64,000 nt of DNA from Actinomyces vulturis. GTDB lineage: Bacteria; Actinomycetota; Actinomycetes; Actinomycetales; Actinomycetaceae. The translations under genes and the position numbers were made by a program. The notes under the pieces were generated by a model. It was not told the DNA's origin and searched no databases. It saw only the letters and a list, made by a program, of their open reading frames with translations. Location: positions 354,523 to 418,522 of the forward strand of contig NZ_KV700385.1 of NCBI RefSeq assembly GCF_001687305.1, read 5' to 3'. Positions 7,769-17,336 of the stretch are shown here, one piece after another. How positions within the stretch are numbered: position 1 is the first letter of the stretch; every line of letters begins with the position of its first letter.

Positions 7769-9910
7769 ATGACAGCCCTTATGCCTTCTCGGCCCTGGAC
7801 ATGGACCTCAACTGACACCCGCGCAGTGGCACTGGCCAAGGCCTTAGCCGCAGATGCAGTCGAAAAGGCCGGATCCGGCCACCCCGGCACCGCCATCTCC
7901 CTGGCCGGCGTAGCATACGTCCTCTACCAACGCGAGTTGCGTGTTGATCCTGCCGCCCCCACATGGCTCGGCCGTGACCGCTTCGTCCTCTCCGCAGGTC
8001 ACGCCTCTCTCCTCCAATATGTCCAGCTCGCGCTGGCAGGATTCGGCCTGGAAATTAGTGATCTAGAAAAACTGCGCACGTGGGGATCTCTTACCCCCGG
8101 TCACCCTGAGTACGGCCACACGGATGGCGTCGAAACCACTACTGGCCCCTTAGGTGCAGGCTTCTCCAACGCCGTAGGCATGGCTATGGCCGCCCGCTAT
8201 GAGCGCGGTCTTTTTGATCCCGACGCCGAGTGGGGCACCTCCCCGTTCGATCATTACGTCTACACGGTGGTCGGTGACGGCTGTCTACAGGAAGGCGTAG
8301 CCTCCGAGGCCGCCTCACTGGCCGGAACCCAGAAACTGGGCAACCTCATCGCTCTGTACGATGACAACAATATTTCCATCGAAGGCAACACTGACCTGGC
8401 CTTCACCGAAGATCCCTCTGCACGTTTCGAAGCTTACGGCTGGCATGTGCTGGATGTGGACTGGACCAACGGTGGCCAGCGCTACGAAGAAGACTACGAA
8501 GCTCTCCACAAGGCTTTTGAAGCCGCACGTGCCGAAGTTGACCGTCCTACCCTTATCCGCCTTCACACAGTCATTGCTTGGCCTAGCCCCACTAAGCAGG
8601 GCACTGCAGGTTCTCACGGCTCCAAACTCGGCAGTGACGAACTAGCGGGTCTCAAGAGCGCCCTGGGCCTGGATCCTGAAGCCATGTTCCAGATGGATGA
8701 CGACATCCTTGAGTACACCCGCGCCACTGCTGCTCAGCAGGGCAAGGAGTTACATGACGCATGGCGCGAAGCACTCGACGCATGGCGCACCCGCGCTTCT
8801 TCTGAGCGTGTTGAACTCCTTGATCGTCTCCAAGCTGGCGAACTTCCCGCCAACCTCGACGCAGCATTGCCCACCTTCGAAGCAGGTAAAGCCATCGCCA
8901 CCCGCGCCGCCAGCGGTAAGGTTCTTTCCGCCATCGGCGAAGTCATGCCTGAACTATGGGGTGGCAGCGCCGACCTCGGCGGTTCCAACAACACGACTAT
9001 GGATAGCTCCTCATCCTTCCTCCCCGCAGCACTTGCTGACGAAGTAGGTGATGGCGGCCCCTACGGGCGCACCATTCACTTCGGTGTTCGCGAGCATGCT
9101 ATGGGCGGCATTCTCAACGGCATTACTCTGGACGGTCTGACCCGGGCTTACGGCGGTACTTTCCTGGTCTTTGCCGACTACATGCGTCCGGCTGTTCGCC
9201 TGGCAGCGTTAATGAAGGTGCCCACCATTTTCGTATGGAGCCACGATTCCATTGGGGTGGGTGAAGATGGCCCCACTCATCAGCCTGTAGAACACCTGGC
9301 TTCTCTACGTGCTATTCCTGGCCTATCTGTGGTGCGCCCTGCAGATGCCAATGAGACTGCTGTGGCATGGAGTGAGATTCTTCGTCGCACCGATGGCCCT
9401 TCCGGCATTATTCTCAGCCGCCAGAACCTCCCTGTCGTTCAGCGCACCGAGGGTGCTGCCACCTCGGAGGCTTTCGCTTCTGCTGAAGGTGTGCGCCGCG
9501 GCGCTTACGTTCTAGCTGAGTCTTCTGGAGTTCTTGAAGGTAAAACCGAGAAGCCTGAGGTCATCCTTTTGGCTACTGGATCTGAGGTGAGTGTCGCGCT
9601 GGATGCTCGCGCCGAGTTAGAAGAGGCTGGCGTGGGTACTCGCGTGGTAAGCGTTCCTTGTATGGAATGGTTCGCCGAGCAGGATGCTGACTACCGTGAA
9701 CAGGTTCTTCCATCCACTGTGCGCGCACGCGTCAGTGTTGAAGCCGGAATTGCTATGGGTTGGTCCGATCTTCTCGGTAGCGCAGGTAAAGCCGTATCAC
9801 TGGAACACTTCGGTGCTTCTGCTGCAGGGACCTTACTATTCGAGAAGTACGGATTCACAGGCTCCAACGTGGCCTCTGTGGCGCGTGAACTCCTTGAGGC
9901 CACGAAGTAA
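7769..9910 (+). CDS. tkt: Transketolase
   Basis: This TPP-dependent enzyme transfers two-carbon ketol units in the non-oxidative pentose phosphate pathway. It has 713 residues, close to the family norm. Visible motifs are the N-terminal EKAGSGHPG, the TPP/Mg-binding GDGCLQEGV...NNISIEG block, the pyrimidine-domain catalytic glutamate region FGVREHAMGGI, and THQPVEHLASLRAIPG. GAAAGAG lies just upstream of the ATG. It looks monocistronic and ends in two tandem hairpins. Confidence 0.97.
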   Translation: MTALMPSRPWTWTSTDTRAVALAKALAADAVEKAGSGHPGTAISLAGVAYVLYQRELRVDPAAPTWLGRDRFVLSAGHASLLQYVQLALAGFGLEISDLEKLRTWGSLTPGHPEYGHTDGVETTTGPLGAGFSNAVGMAMAARYERGLFDPDAEWGTSPFDHYVYTVVGDGCLQEGVASEAASLAGTQKLGNLIALYDDNNISIEGNTDLAFTEDPSARFEAYGWHVLDVDWTNGGQRYEEDYEALHKAFEAARAEVDRPTLIRLHTVIAWPSPTKQGTAGSHGSKLGSDELAGLKSALGLDPEAMFQMDDDILEYTRATAAQQGKELHDAWREALDAWRTRASSERVELLDRLQAGELPANLDAALPTFEAGKAIATRAASGKVLSAIGEVMPELWGGSADLGGSNNTTMDSSSSFLPAALADEVGDGGPYGRTIHFGVREHAMGGILNGITLDGLTRAYGGTFLVFADYMRPAVRLAALMKVPTIFVWSHDSIGVGEDGPTHQPVEHLASLRAIPGLSVVRPADANETAVAWSEILRRTDGPSGIILSRQNLPVVQRTEGAATSEAFASAEGVRRGAYVLAESSGVLEGKTEKPEVILLATGSEVSVALDARAELEEAGVGTRVVSVPCMEWFAEQDADYREQVLPSTVRARVSVEAGIAMGWSDLLGSAGKAVSLEHFGASAAGTLLFEKYGFTGSNVASVARELLEATK

Positions 9911-9927
9911 CAGTTGACTAGACATCA

Positions 9928-9979
9928 CTCTGGCCCGTGCCCATGCAATGGTTGATCCATTGATGGGCACGGGCCAGAG
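9928..9979 (+). terminator. First tkt terminator hairpin
   Basis: Two perfect 16-base arms (CTCTGGCCCGTGCCCA and its complement) enclose a loop that itself folds as CAATGG/CCATTG. There is no U-tract. Confidence 0.75.
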
Positions 9980-9983
9980 CAAC

Positions 9984-10019
9984 GTGTGGGGCCCGAGGCT
10001 AACGCCTCGGGCCCCACAC
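9984..10019 (+). terminator. Second, tandem tkt terminator hairpin
   Basis: Perfect 16-base GC-rich arms (GTGTGGGGCCCGAGGC) surround a four-base loop, five bases after the first hairpin. There is no U-tract. Confidence 0.75.
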
Positions 10020-10392
10020 TCCCATGTACTGGGAATCGGTGATCTCCAAATCCCTAAAGAAGAAAACGTGCAACCATTACTCTGAAGTGGATGTGGTCAG
10101 AATAGTCGAAGATGACCCAAGCCGAACGACCACCGAAGTATTTATTCTACCGCTCGGACTGATTTATTTTGAGTAAAACGCACCTTTTCGAATGATGATT
10201 TTGACACGTTTTCTCTTTCCTCCATCAACGATGCGACGTATTGCCCAATATTTCAGGCCTAAACACTCACCCCATCAAGGCACCATTCACTTTTCACCAT
10301 CGCTCCGCGCCTGGCGCTAAAACACCAATACGCTCATGGTAAAGACAAAGCGATGCTCCATCGTGAACGTTTACTTTAATACCCTATACACG
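10020..10392. other. Gene-free stretch between tkt and pckG terminators
   Basis: About 370 bases separate the tkt hairpins from the pckG hairpin. I see no coding frame with a ribosome site, no tRNA and no repeat. It is AT-richer than the flanks. A small RNA cannot be excluded. Confidence 0.5.
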
Positions 10393-10430
10393 GAGGTGGC
10401 CCGCCCCGCGAATGCGGGGCGGGCCACCTC
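10393..10430 (-). terminator. pckG terminator hairpin
   Basis: Perfect 17-base arms (GAGGTGGCCCGCCCCGC) enclose a GAAT loop. It lies about 70 bases downstream of the pckG stop. Confidence 0.8.
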
Positions 10431-10498
10431 TCGTTGCAGTCACCCAATCCTTATAGCGTTATCAGTCCAAAGGATTGAATAGTTGCAAGGTAAATGAC

Positions 10499-12346
10499 TC
10501 AGGCGTTCTGAGCTTCAGCAATGCGCTCACGGAACTTGGCCAGCTGCTCGGTGATTGCCTCAGGCAACTTGTCTCCGAAGGTAGCGAAGTAAGCTTCGGT
10601 GTCATCCATTTCAGCGGCCCAAGACTCGGGATCGATGTCGAACATCTTGTCCCATGCCTCGCGATCCACATCCACACCTTCGAGGTTGAAGTCCTCGAAC
10701 TTGGGGTAGCGGCCGGTAACACCGTCGATTGCCTCGACCTCGCCGCCTGCACGGCGGACAATCCAGTCCAGAACGCGGCTGTTGTCGCCGTATCCGGGCC
10801 AGAGGAACTTGCCATTCTCGTCCTTGCGGAACCAGTTGACCTGGTAGACCTTGGGGAACTTGTCGCCAAGTTCCTTCTGCATGTCCAGCCAGTGCTGCCA
10901 GTAGTCGGCCATGTGGTAGCCGCAGAAGGGGAGCATGGCGAAGGGATCGTGACGCAGGGAACCTGCCTTCACGTCGGTAGCAGCAGCGGTAACCTCGGAG
11001 GCCACAGCGGCACCGATGAACACGCCGTGCGCAGGATCGTACTGCTCGGCAACGAGGGGCACGTTGGTAGCGCGGCGGCCGCCGAAGAGGATTGCGTCGA
11101 TGGCAACACCCTCAGGTGCTTCCCAGTCCTCACAGATGATCGGGCACTGTGAAGCAGGGGTGGTGAAACGTGAGTTGGGGTGTGCAGCCTTCTTGCCCTC
11201 TGCAGCATCGGCGGGGGTGTAATCGTTACCCTGCCAGTCAATGAGGTGCTCGGGAACCTCGGTGCCGATACCTTCCCACCACACGTCACCATCGTCGGTC
11301 AGTGCGACGTTAGTGAAGATGGTGTTGGACTTCATGGTGTCCATTGCCATGGGGTTGGTGTCGTAGGAGGTGCCAGGAGCAACACCGAAGAAGCCAGCCT
11401 CAGGGTTGATAGCACGCAGAGTGCCATCGGGGCCGGGGCGCATCCATGCAATGTCGTCACCAATGGTCTCGACCTTGTAGCCAGGGATGGTGGGCTGGAG
11501 CATGGCGAGGTTGGTCTTACCACATGCGGAGGGGAATGCTGCGGTGACGTGGTACTGCTTGCCGCTCTTCTCGTCGGTCAGGCGGAGGATGAGCATGTGC
11601 TCGGCCATCCAGCCGTCACGACGAGCCATGGTGGAGGCAATACGCAGTGCGTAGCACTTCTTGCCGAGCAGAGCGTTACCGCCGTAGCCGGAGCCGTAGG
11701 ACCAAATCTCATTGGTCTCAGGGAAGTGAGTAATGTACTTCTCTTCGTTGCAAGGCCATGCAGTGTCCTTCTCGCCCGGAGCGAGGGGGGCACCAACGGA
11801 GTGAACGGCGGGAACCCAGGGACGACCTTCGTTGATGAGGTCCATAGCCTTAGCACCCATGCGAGCCATAATGCGCATGTTGACAACCACGTAGGGGGAG
11901 TCAGTGATTTCGATGCCGAGCTGGGAGATGGGGCCACCGAGAGGACCCATGGAGAAGGGGATCACGTACATCGTGCGGCCGGCGTAGGTGCCGTCGAACT
12001 TCTCGTTGAGGATCTTCTTCATTTCTGCCGGGTCGTACCAGTGGTTAGTGGGGCCGGCGTCCTCTTCCTTCTCAGAGCAGATGAAGGTGCGGGACTCAAC
12101 GCGAGCAACGTCGCTCGGCAGGGAGCGTGCGAGGAAGCAGTTGGGGCGCTTCTCAGGGTTGAGACGGGTGAACATGCCGGACTCAACCATTTCAGTGGTG
12201 AGGCGATCCCATTCTTCATCAGAACCGTCACAGAAGTAGACGGATTCCGGCTTAGCGAGCTCGGCAATGCGGGTGGCAAAAGCGATGACATCCTCAGGTG
12301 CGTTAGCCGGTGCGGCGGCGCGGACGTCCTGCTCAGACACAGTCAT
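10499..12346 (-). CDS. pckG: Phosphoenolpyruvate carboxykinase (GTP)
   Basis: PckG interconverts oxaloacetate and PEP with GTP, linking the TCA cycle to gluconeogenesis. The 615-residue protein has the P-loop [13 protein letters not shown], the GTP-class block [14 protein letters not shown] and [13 protein letters not shown] start at the ATG at 12344-12346 because GAGAGGGA lies seven bases upstream; an in-frame ATG eight codons earlier has no such site. It is monocistronic and divergent from the lipoprotein gene at 12572. Confidence 0.97.
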   Translation of the reverse strand: MTVSEQDVRAAAPANAPEDVIAFATRIAELAKPESVYFCDGSDEEWDRLTTEMVESGMFTRLNPEKRPNCFLARSLPSDVARVESRTFICSEKEEDAGPTNHWYDPAEMKKILNEKFDGTYAGRTMYVIPFSMGPLGGPISQLGIEITDSPYVVVNMRIMARMGAKAMDLINEGRPWVPAVHSVGAPLAPGEKDTAWPCNEEKYITHFPETNEIWSYGSGYGGNALLGKKCYALRIASTMARRDGWMAEHMLILRLTDEKSGKQYHVTAAFPSACGKTNLAMLQPTIPGYKVETIGDDIAWMRPGPDGTLRAINPEAGFFGVAPGTSYDTNPMAMDTMKSNTIFTNVALTDDGDVWWEGIGTEVPEHLIDWQGNDYTPADAAEGKKAAHPNSRFTTPASQCPIICEDWEAPEGVAIDAILFGGRRATNVPLVAEQYDPAHGVFIGAAVASEVTAAATDVKAGSLRHDPFAMLPFCGYHMADYWQHWLDMQKELGDKFPKVYQVNWFRKDENGKFLWPGYGDNSRVLDWIVRRAGGEVEAIDGVTGRYPKFEDFNLEGVDVDREAWDKMFDIDPESWAAEMDDTEAYFATFGDKLPEAITEQLAKFRERIAEAQNA

Positions 12347-12571
12347 GTGTTTATCCCTCTCGTTGGGCATATTGGTGTGACGACGATTTCGTCTTACGGG
12401 CCTTATTCTCCCTCTTTCAGAGCGCTAAGTCACCTCCAAACGTCCTAGCCGTGAGGCGGACCACATGATTGTTTCTGTACGTTTTTGAGGGTTCTCGGCA
12501 TATTTCTCCATGTTTCCGCACGAACACGTAAGTTATGCCCAGAGAAAAAGAAGACATGTACCGTTCTCTAT

Positions 12572-13354
12572 ATGAGGACTCATCTCCGGCCTGCCCTGCC
12601 AGTTATGTGCATCACCGCCATGATGTTGAGCGCTTGTCAAGCCTCTCTCGACATGACCATGACTGAAACACACTACGATTCAACGATCTCCTGGTCAGAC
12701 CCGAGCCATCAACTGTGGACCGGAGAGATGACCTGTGACGCCGTAGCCGCCCCAGGAACACTCGGCATCGATGCCCCCTCGGTCACCGTTTCAGCAGCTC
12801 CCGCTGCTGATTCCCCCAAGGACGGTTGCCTCATCTCGGTCTCAGGCGTTCCCATTGCCACGAACGGAGAGGAAGGCAGTCTGGTCAGTAAAGAAGGTGA
12901 CATCATCACTGTCACCCTCCCCGCTATTGGGGAAGACGCCACACAGTCACCATCCGCCACCCACTCCCCCACCACTAACACCAGTCAGGCACAGACCGAC
13001 TCCAACAATTCAACAGAAGGCGACGGCGCGGCGTCGCCCTCCTCAAAAAGTGACGATTCTTTCCAAGGTGCCGTTGACGCAAAGGTCACCATGACATTCC
13101 CCGGTCCCGTCATTGAAGCGTCAGGAGCACGCATTGACGGCAATACCGCAACATGGACGAATCCTGATGACATTGCTATGGGGCTTCATGCCACCGCCTA
13201 TGTTTCTCAGGCCGCCGCAGACAATGCCGGCTACGCCGCTAGGCACGAGTCCTTTTTCTCCAAGTACCAGCCCTGGATTGCCGGCTTATCACTGACCGCC
13301 GTCATCGCTGTGGCTGCCTCGTTAGTAATGAAACGTCGGCGCCACTGTGCCTAA
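12572..13354 (+). CDS. LppM-like lipoprotein with C-terminal membrane helix
   Basis: The 260-residue product starts with a lipoprotein signal peptide whose lipobox is LSAC. An extracytoplasmic domain follows, with the strands MTMTETHYDSTISW and VTMTFPGPVIEASG ... NTATWTNPDD that characterise the LppM domain. A Ser/Thr-rich insertion lies at about residues 130-165, and a single helix (WIAGLSLTAVIAVAASLVM) ends in RRRHC. The same architecture recurs in the gene at 17337. I chose the ATG at 12572 because the signal peptide begins there; the ribosome site is weak. Function is unknown; LppM of Mycobacterium affects phagosome maturation. Confidence 0.75.
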   Translation: MRTHLRPALPVMCITAMMLSACQASLDMTMTETHYDSTISWSDPSHQLWTGEMTCDAVAAPGTLGIDAPSVTVSAAPAADSPKDGCLISVSGVPIATNGEEGSLVSKEGDIITVTLPAIGEDATQSPSATHSPTTNTSQAQTDSNNSTEGDGAASPSSKSDDSFQGAVDAKVTMTFPGPVIEASGARIDGNTATWTNPDDIAMGLHATAYVSQAAADNAGYAARHESFFSKYQPWIAGLSLTAVIAVAASLVMKRRRHCA

Positions 13355-13392
13355 GCAGCGTGACGCCGACGAAAATTGTCCGATGATTATCC

Positions 13393-14823
13393 TCAGTCGG
13401 TGAAGAGGTCTGCGAACACCATCGTCTCGTGCTCCTTCATTCCGCGAGGCACAGCGAAGAGGGCTGAGCCCTGATGCTGGAGGTACTCGTCAAGAGCATC
13501 TTCCTGCGTCATACGGCTAAGGATCGGGTAGAAGTTCGTTCGGGGATCGCGTACGAATGCGATAAAGAACAGACCCGCATCAAGTTGGCCGAGTGAATCA
13601 TTGCCGTCGGTGTAGTTATAGCCACGGCGGAGCATGCGCCGGCCGCCATTATTTTCCGGGGCAACGATAGCCACGTGAGAGTCGGATGGAACCATGAGTT
13701 CACCCTCATCATCCGTTGCTTCAAAATCCATCGGGGTGAATTCGTCCTTGCCGCTGGTCGGATCGGCCATGCTCAACGGTGCACCATAACGCTTGTCACG
13801 CCCGAACACCTGTTCCTGCTCGATCAGGCGCAGGCGGTCCCAGATTTCGGCCATCATCTTGATTTTGCGGGCCACGAAGTACGTACCGCCCTCCATCCAG
13901 GCAGCATTGTCATCATCCCCAGGCTGAACCCAGACGTGCTCGTTGAACTCGTCAACGCTTTCCTGGCTCTTAATGTTGTTGGTGCCATCCTTGAAACCAA
14001 AAAGGTTACGAGGGGTTTCCTGCTCCACTGAGGTGGAGGAGGTGCGTCCATATCCAATCTGCCCCCACCGCAGTGCTGCGGTTCCAAAAGCAATGCGCGT
14101 CAGGTTACGCACGGCGTGCACGCACACCTGAGCATCATTGGAACAGACCTGAACGAGGAGATCACCGTTGGTCTGACGCTCTCGCAGTTGTTCGTGAGCG
14201 AAGACGGGCATGCCCTCATCAAGGATGGCAGGCATCTTGTCCTTCAAACCAAAGCGATCATTGCCATCAGCGTCCACAAACAGTCCCTTGCCCACCCCGA
14301 AAGTGATGGTTAAACCGTTGGGAGGATAGCCCCAAGCTTCACCTGAGTCCTTGGGCGGGAGTTGTTTATTGGCACTAGGCTGGCCACCAACAAGTTCACC
14401 AGCACACATCTGTTCGGCAGCAACCGACCATGCCGCGAGCATCTTTTCGAGGTTCTCACGCTTGGTAGTAGTAATGTCAAAGGCCACCGTATACATGTTG
14501 TCCTGGGCAGGAGTGGTAATTCCTGCTTGATGCTCGCCACGGAACGGGTAGATGGACAGTACAGGTTCCGTGGGGGCACTGCGGTCCGCAGCGGCCCAAC
14601 CACCAGCAAATCCTGCCAGGCCCGCCGCAAGCGCACCTGCTCCGAATCCGGCAAACATTTTGCGCCGCGAGGTGGCATGAACGGGGCAACCGCCAGCGCC
14701 TGCGTCTACTGCCCCTTCCTGAGCGGGTGTACTCGACGCCTCGTAATGAGACACGGACTTTTCAGATTGGGCAGACGAATCATGCCCAGCATGCATCGGG
14801 CAACCAGATGGTGGGGTGCTCAT
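13393..14823 (-). CDS. efeB: EfeB, Tat-exported DyP-type haem peroxidase of the EfeUOB iron system
   Basis: EfeB is a periplasmic or extracytoplasmic haem peroxidase that supports iron uptake by EfeUOB. The 476-residue protein carries the DyP motif GFKDGTNN and a Tat signal (TSRRKMFAGFGAGALAAG). The signal is preceded by an unusual 50-residue N-region containing two Cys-Pro motifs, CPMH (residue 8) and CPVH (residue 46), which resemble haem-regulatory motifs. It is the last gene of efeU-efeO-efeB, separated from efeO by a small hairpin. It converges on the LppM-like gene. Confidence 0.93.
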   Translation of the reverse strand: MSTPPSGCPMHAGHDSSAQSEKSVSHYEASSTPAQEGAVDAGAGGCPVHATSRRKMFAGFGAGALAAGLAGFAGGWAAADRSAPTEPVLSIYPFRGEHQAGITTPAQDNMYTVAFDITTTKRENLEKMLAAWSVAAEQMCAGELVGGQPSANKQLPPKDSGEAWGYPPNGLTITFGVGKGLFVDADGNDRFGLKDKMPAILDEGMPVFAHEQLRERQTNGDLLVQVCSNDAQVCVHAVRNLTRIAFGTAALRWGQIGYGRTSSTSVEQETPRNLFGFKDGTNNIKSQESVDEFNEHVWVQPGDDDNAAWMEGGTYFVARKIKMMAEIWDRLRLIEQEQVFGRDKRYGAPLSMADPTSGKDEFTPMDFEATDDEGELMVPSDSHVAIVAPENNGGRRMLRRGYNYTDGNDSLGQLDAGLFFIAFVRDPRTNFYPILSRMTQEDALDEYLQHQGSALFAVPRGMKEHETMVFADLFTD

Positions 14824-14849
14824 TTTCGGTGAACTCCTTCAAGCAAGGT

Positions 14850-14880
14850 GCCCCAGGGGAATCATTTATCCCCCTGGGGC
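14850..14880 (-). terminator. Intercistronic hairpin between efeO and efeB
   Basis: Ten-base arms GCCCCAGGGG and CCCCTGGGGC around an 11-base loop lie between the efeO stop and the efeB start. It may lower efeB expression or stabilise the efeUO message. Confidence 0.55.
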
Positions 14881-14918
14881 GGCGATTGACTAGTGAAAGT
14901 CGCTCGTCATGATGTGAA

Positions 14919-16259
14919 TTAGTGAAGAACGGTTCCTGCGACCTGGGACAGGGATTCACTCAGTGCGTTCACAGCGTCTGAGAGTTGTTTCTGTTCCTTG
15001 GTGTAGGAGCTGGCGTCAGGTGCTTCACCTGCGCCATCCTGGACGGATGCAATTTCAGAGTAGTCGCGGTAGGTGGTGGCACCATCAGCGGTAGTTCCGG
15101 TCTCGTACTTGGCCAGAAGTTCGTTCACGGCTTCGAACTGCTCGGTGATGGTCTTGGCCAATTCGGGGTTGTTCTTTTCCACGATGGCTTCAACGTTGCC
15201 ATAAGCCACTTCTGCGCCTTCAACGTTAGCCTTGAAGTCGTAAAGGTCGGTGTGAGAGAAGGTTTCTTCTTCACCAACGATCTTGCTGTTCGAGACCTCT
15301 TCGAGGAGGGCTGCGGCACCGGTAGCCACATCAGTCAGGCTCAGTTCGAACTTGCCGCCAGGGCCGTCGATCTTGCCATAGACCAAGTCGTAAAGTTTCT
15401 GAGTGTTCTCAACCAAATCATCGGCTGCAGCCTTGCGATCCGCTTCGGACTTCATAACGAAGGGAGAATCAGGTGAGGGCGCCCAGAGATCAGCCTCAAT
15501 ACGGTGCCAGCCAGTCCATCCATTAATGACCTCGGGGTCGGTTACGCTCTTGCCAGCGTCAGCAGCCAAGTCCTGAATACGCAAGTCCATGGCAGCATCA
15601 AGGTCGCCTGCTTCTTCCAGGCCGAAGGCTTCCGCAGTAGGCTCAATGCGTTCGTAATGCTGGCGAGCCAGGGGGAAGAGTTCACGAGCCTTATCCATAT
15701 CACCGGCGGTGTATGCAGCAGCGAATGCTTCGGTAGCAGTGAGGAGTTGGCCCACCTGGTCACGCACGTAAGCGGTGTAGTTAGTTACTGCTTCTTCTTC
15801 GAGTTTCTGAACATCTTCAGAAACAGCAACGGATTCACCCTTAGTGACCTTAACTTCGGTCACGCCAATCAATGCACCCACCATATTGGGCTTACACGCA
15901 GTGAAGTAGGTTCCTTCATCCAAAGCAGTAGTCAGGGACGCCGTGGTGCCTGGGCCGATGTTCTCCTGTTCGGAGACAATCTGAAGTTTGTTCTCAGTCA
16001 ACACCTCAAATTCATTAGGAACAGAGCCGTTATTGGTGATGTTGAAGGTAACCACGCCGGAAGGGAAAGAGGCAGATGAAATAGAGCAATCGCCGTCGGT
16101 CATATTGACGGTGATGACCTGCGGTTCACCTGCTGCCTGGTCACCGGAGCCAGAGGCTGCGGGTTTGTTGTCTGCACAGCCTGCGAGGGTAAGCAGCGCG
16201 ATCACGGGAACAGCCACGGCAGCGCGACGTGCTCGTGAAATAAAAGGTGCGGCAATCAT
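14919..16259 (-). CDS. efeO: EfeO, iron-binding lipoprotein of the EfeUOB system
   Basis: EfeO delivers iron to the EfeU permease from outside the membrane. The 446-residue product starts with a lipoprotein signal (lipobox LAGC), then a cupredoxin-like domain with DGDCSISSASFPSG and EGTYFTACKPNMVG, then the M75-type helical domain including HYERIEP and GWTGWHRIEADLW with the HxxE motif. The ATG at 16257-16259 has AAGGA five bases upstream. It lies 41 bases downstream of efeU in the same operon. Confidence 0.93.
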   Translation of the reverse strand: MIAAPFISRARRAAVAVPVIALLTLAGCADNKPAASGSGDQAAGEPQVITVNMTDGDCSISSASFPSGVVTFNITNNGSVPNEFEVLTENKLQIVSEQENIGPGTTASLTTALDEGTYFTACKPNMVGALIGVTEVKVTKGESVAVSEDVQKLEEEAVTNYTAYVRDQVGQLLTATEAFAAAYTAGDMDKARELFPLARQHYERIEPTAEAFGLEEAGDLDAAMDLRIQDLAADAGKSVTDPEVINGWTGWHRIEADLWAPSPDSPFVMKSEADRKAAADDLVENTQKLYDLVYGKIDGPGGKFELSLTDVATGAAALLEEVSNSKIVGEEETFSHTDLYDFKANVEGAEVAYGNVEAIVEKNNPELAKTITEQFEAVNELLAKYETGTTADGATTYRDYSEIASVQDGAGEAPDASSYTKEQKQLSDAVNALSESLSQVAGTVLH

Positions 16260-16300
16260 GTGATTCCTTATGGTGTGAGAGGGGGTAACCAATAAAGCTG

Positions 16301-17170
16301 TCAGGCCGCTGCAGCAGCGGCAGCAGGAGCAGGACGGGGAGATGAAGTATGAGAGATGCGATAGAGCATGTAAGTGACCGGGATGATGTAAACCCACCAC
16401 GCCACTACCTGCAGAACCGTGGGGTTGAGATTGACCTGGAACATGGCGTTACCAACTTCGTAAAGCCAACGAATCGGTGAGTTAACACCAGGAAGATGTG
16501 CAGAGTAGTCCCAGGCATGACTCATGATGCCCGGCAAGACTCCGGCCTCTTGAAGGTCACCTACACCGTAAGAAACGATTCCGGCAGCAACAATGACAAG
16601 GAAGTAGCCAGTAACGGTGAAGAACTTGCGCAGATTAAAACGAATAGCACCGCGGTAAAGGGCGTAGCCCAGAACAAAAGCGAGGATAAGTCCACTAAGC
16701 ACGCCTGCGGTGGTGGTAAGGGTAGAGGTTTCCACGGAGGACTTCACGGTAGTCCAAATGAAAAGTGCAGTCTCTACACCTTCACGCCCCACTGCAAGAA
16801 TGGCAATCCACACCACTCCCCAGCCAGAAGCGTCTTTAGCAAGACTTTGAGCCAATGAGTCCTCAAGTCCACTTTTTAACTCACGAGAGTTACGGCCCAT
16901 CCAGGCGATCATCCAGGTCACCATGGCAACGGCAATAAGAGAAAGGATGCCGCCAAGGATTTCTTGCGCCTGGTAAGTCAGAGTCTTGGGTCCCCAGGTG
17001 AGTACTGCGCCAACGGCTAGTGGGAGTAAAGCCGCCAGCGCAACGCCGATCCAGAGTTTCGACAAAGCATCCCGGTGGTTTGCTTTCACCAGGTATGCAG
17101 CGATGATTCCAACGACTAGCGCTGCCTCGAGCCCTTCGCGCAGGGCGATGAGGAGATTGGCGACGAACAT
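16301..17170 (-). CDS. efeU: EfeU, FTR1-family high-affinity iron permease
   Basis: The seven-helix FTR1/EfeU permease is 289 residues long. Both REGxE iron-translocation motifs are present: ALREGLEAALVVG near the N-terminus and VGREGVETALFIW in the fourth helix. The C-terminus is an unusual PAPAAAAAAA tail. It is the first gene of efeUOB and has a DtxR/IdeR-like box in its leader, so iron repression is likely. Confidence 0.95.
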   Translation of the reverse strand: MFVANLLIALREGLEAALVVGIIAAYLVKANHRDALSKLWIGVALAALLPLAVGAVLTWGPKTLTYQAQEILGGILSLIAVAMVTWMIAWMGRNSRELKSGLEDSLAQSLAKDASGWGVVWIAILAVGREGVETALFIWTTVKSSVETSTLTTTAGVLSGLILAFVLGYALYRGAIRFNLRKFFTVTGYFLVIVAAGIVSYGVGDLQEAGVLPGIMSHAWDYSAHLPGVNSPIRWLYEVGNAMFQVNLNPTVLQVVAWWVYIIPVTYMLYRISHTSSPRPAPAAAAAAA

Positions 17171-17196
17171 GGCGTCCTTCAGTTAGGCATTAAAAG

Positions 17197-17215
17197 CAAG
17201 GTAAGGCTAACCAAA
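17197..17215. promoter_or_regulatory. DtxR/IdeR-type iron box upstream of efeU
   Basis: CAAGGTAAGGCTAACCAAA matches 14 of 18 arm positions of the IdeR/DtxR consensus TTAGGTTAGSCTAACCTAA, with the right arm nearly perfect. It lies just downstream of a TATAAA -10-like element (17223-17228, minus strand), so a bound repressor would block efeU transcription. It also lies about 120 bases upstream of the divergent LppM-like gene. Confidence 0.75.
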
Positions 17216-17336
17216 ACTGCATTTTATAGCAACAACACCTTTGCTTAATTATTCTGACATGACGCCACTTTCTAAAAAATGGCCATTTTTCGTTGAATCA
17301 CCGCGCTATCGAAGCAATTCGCGATACGGTTGATAC

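Noticed and set aside
11180-12448. 422-codon open frame antisense to pckG
   Set aside because: Shadow of a highly conserved gene; its composition is low-complexity Gly/Val/His with no recognisable motif.
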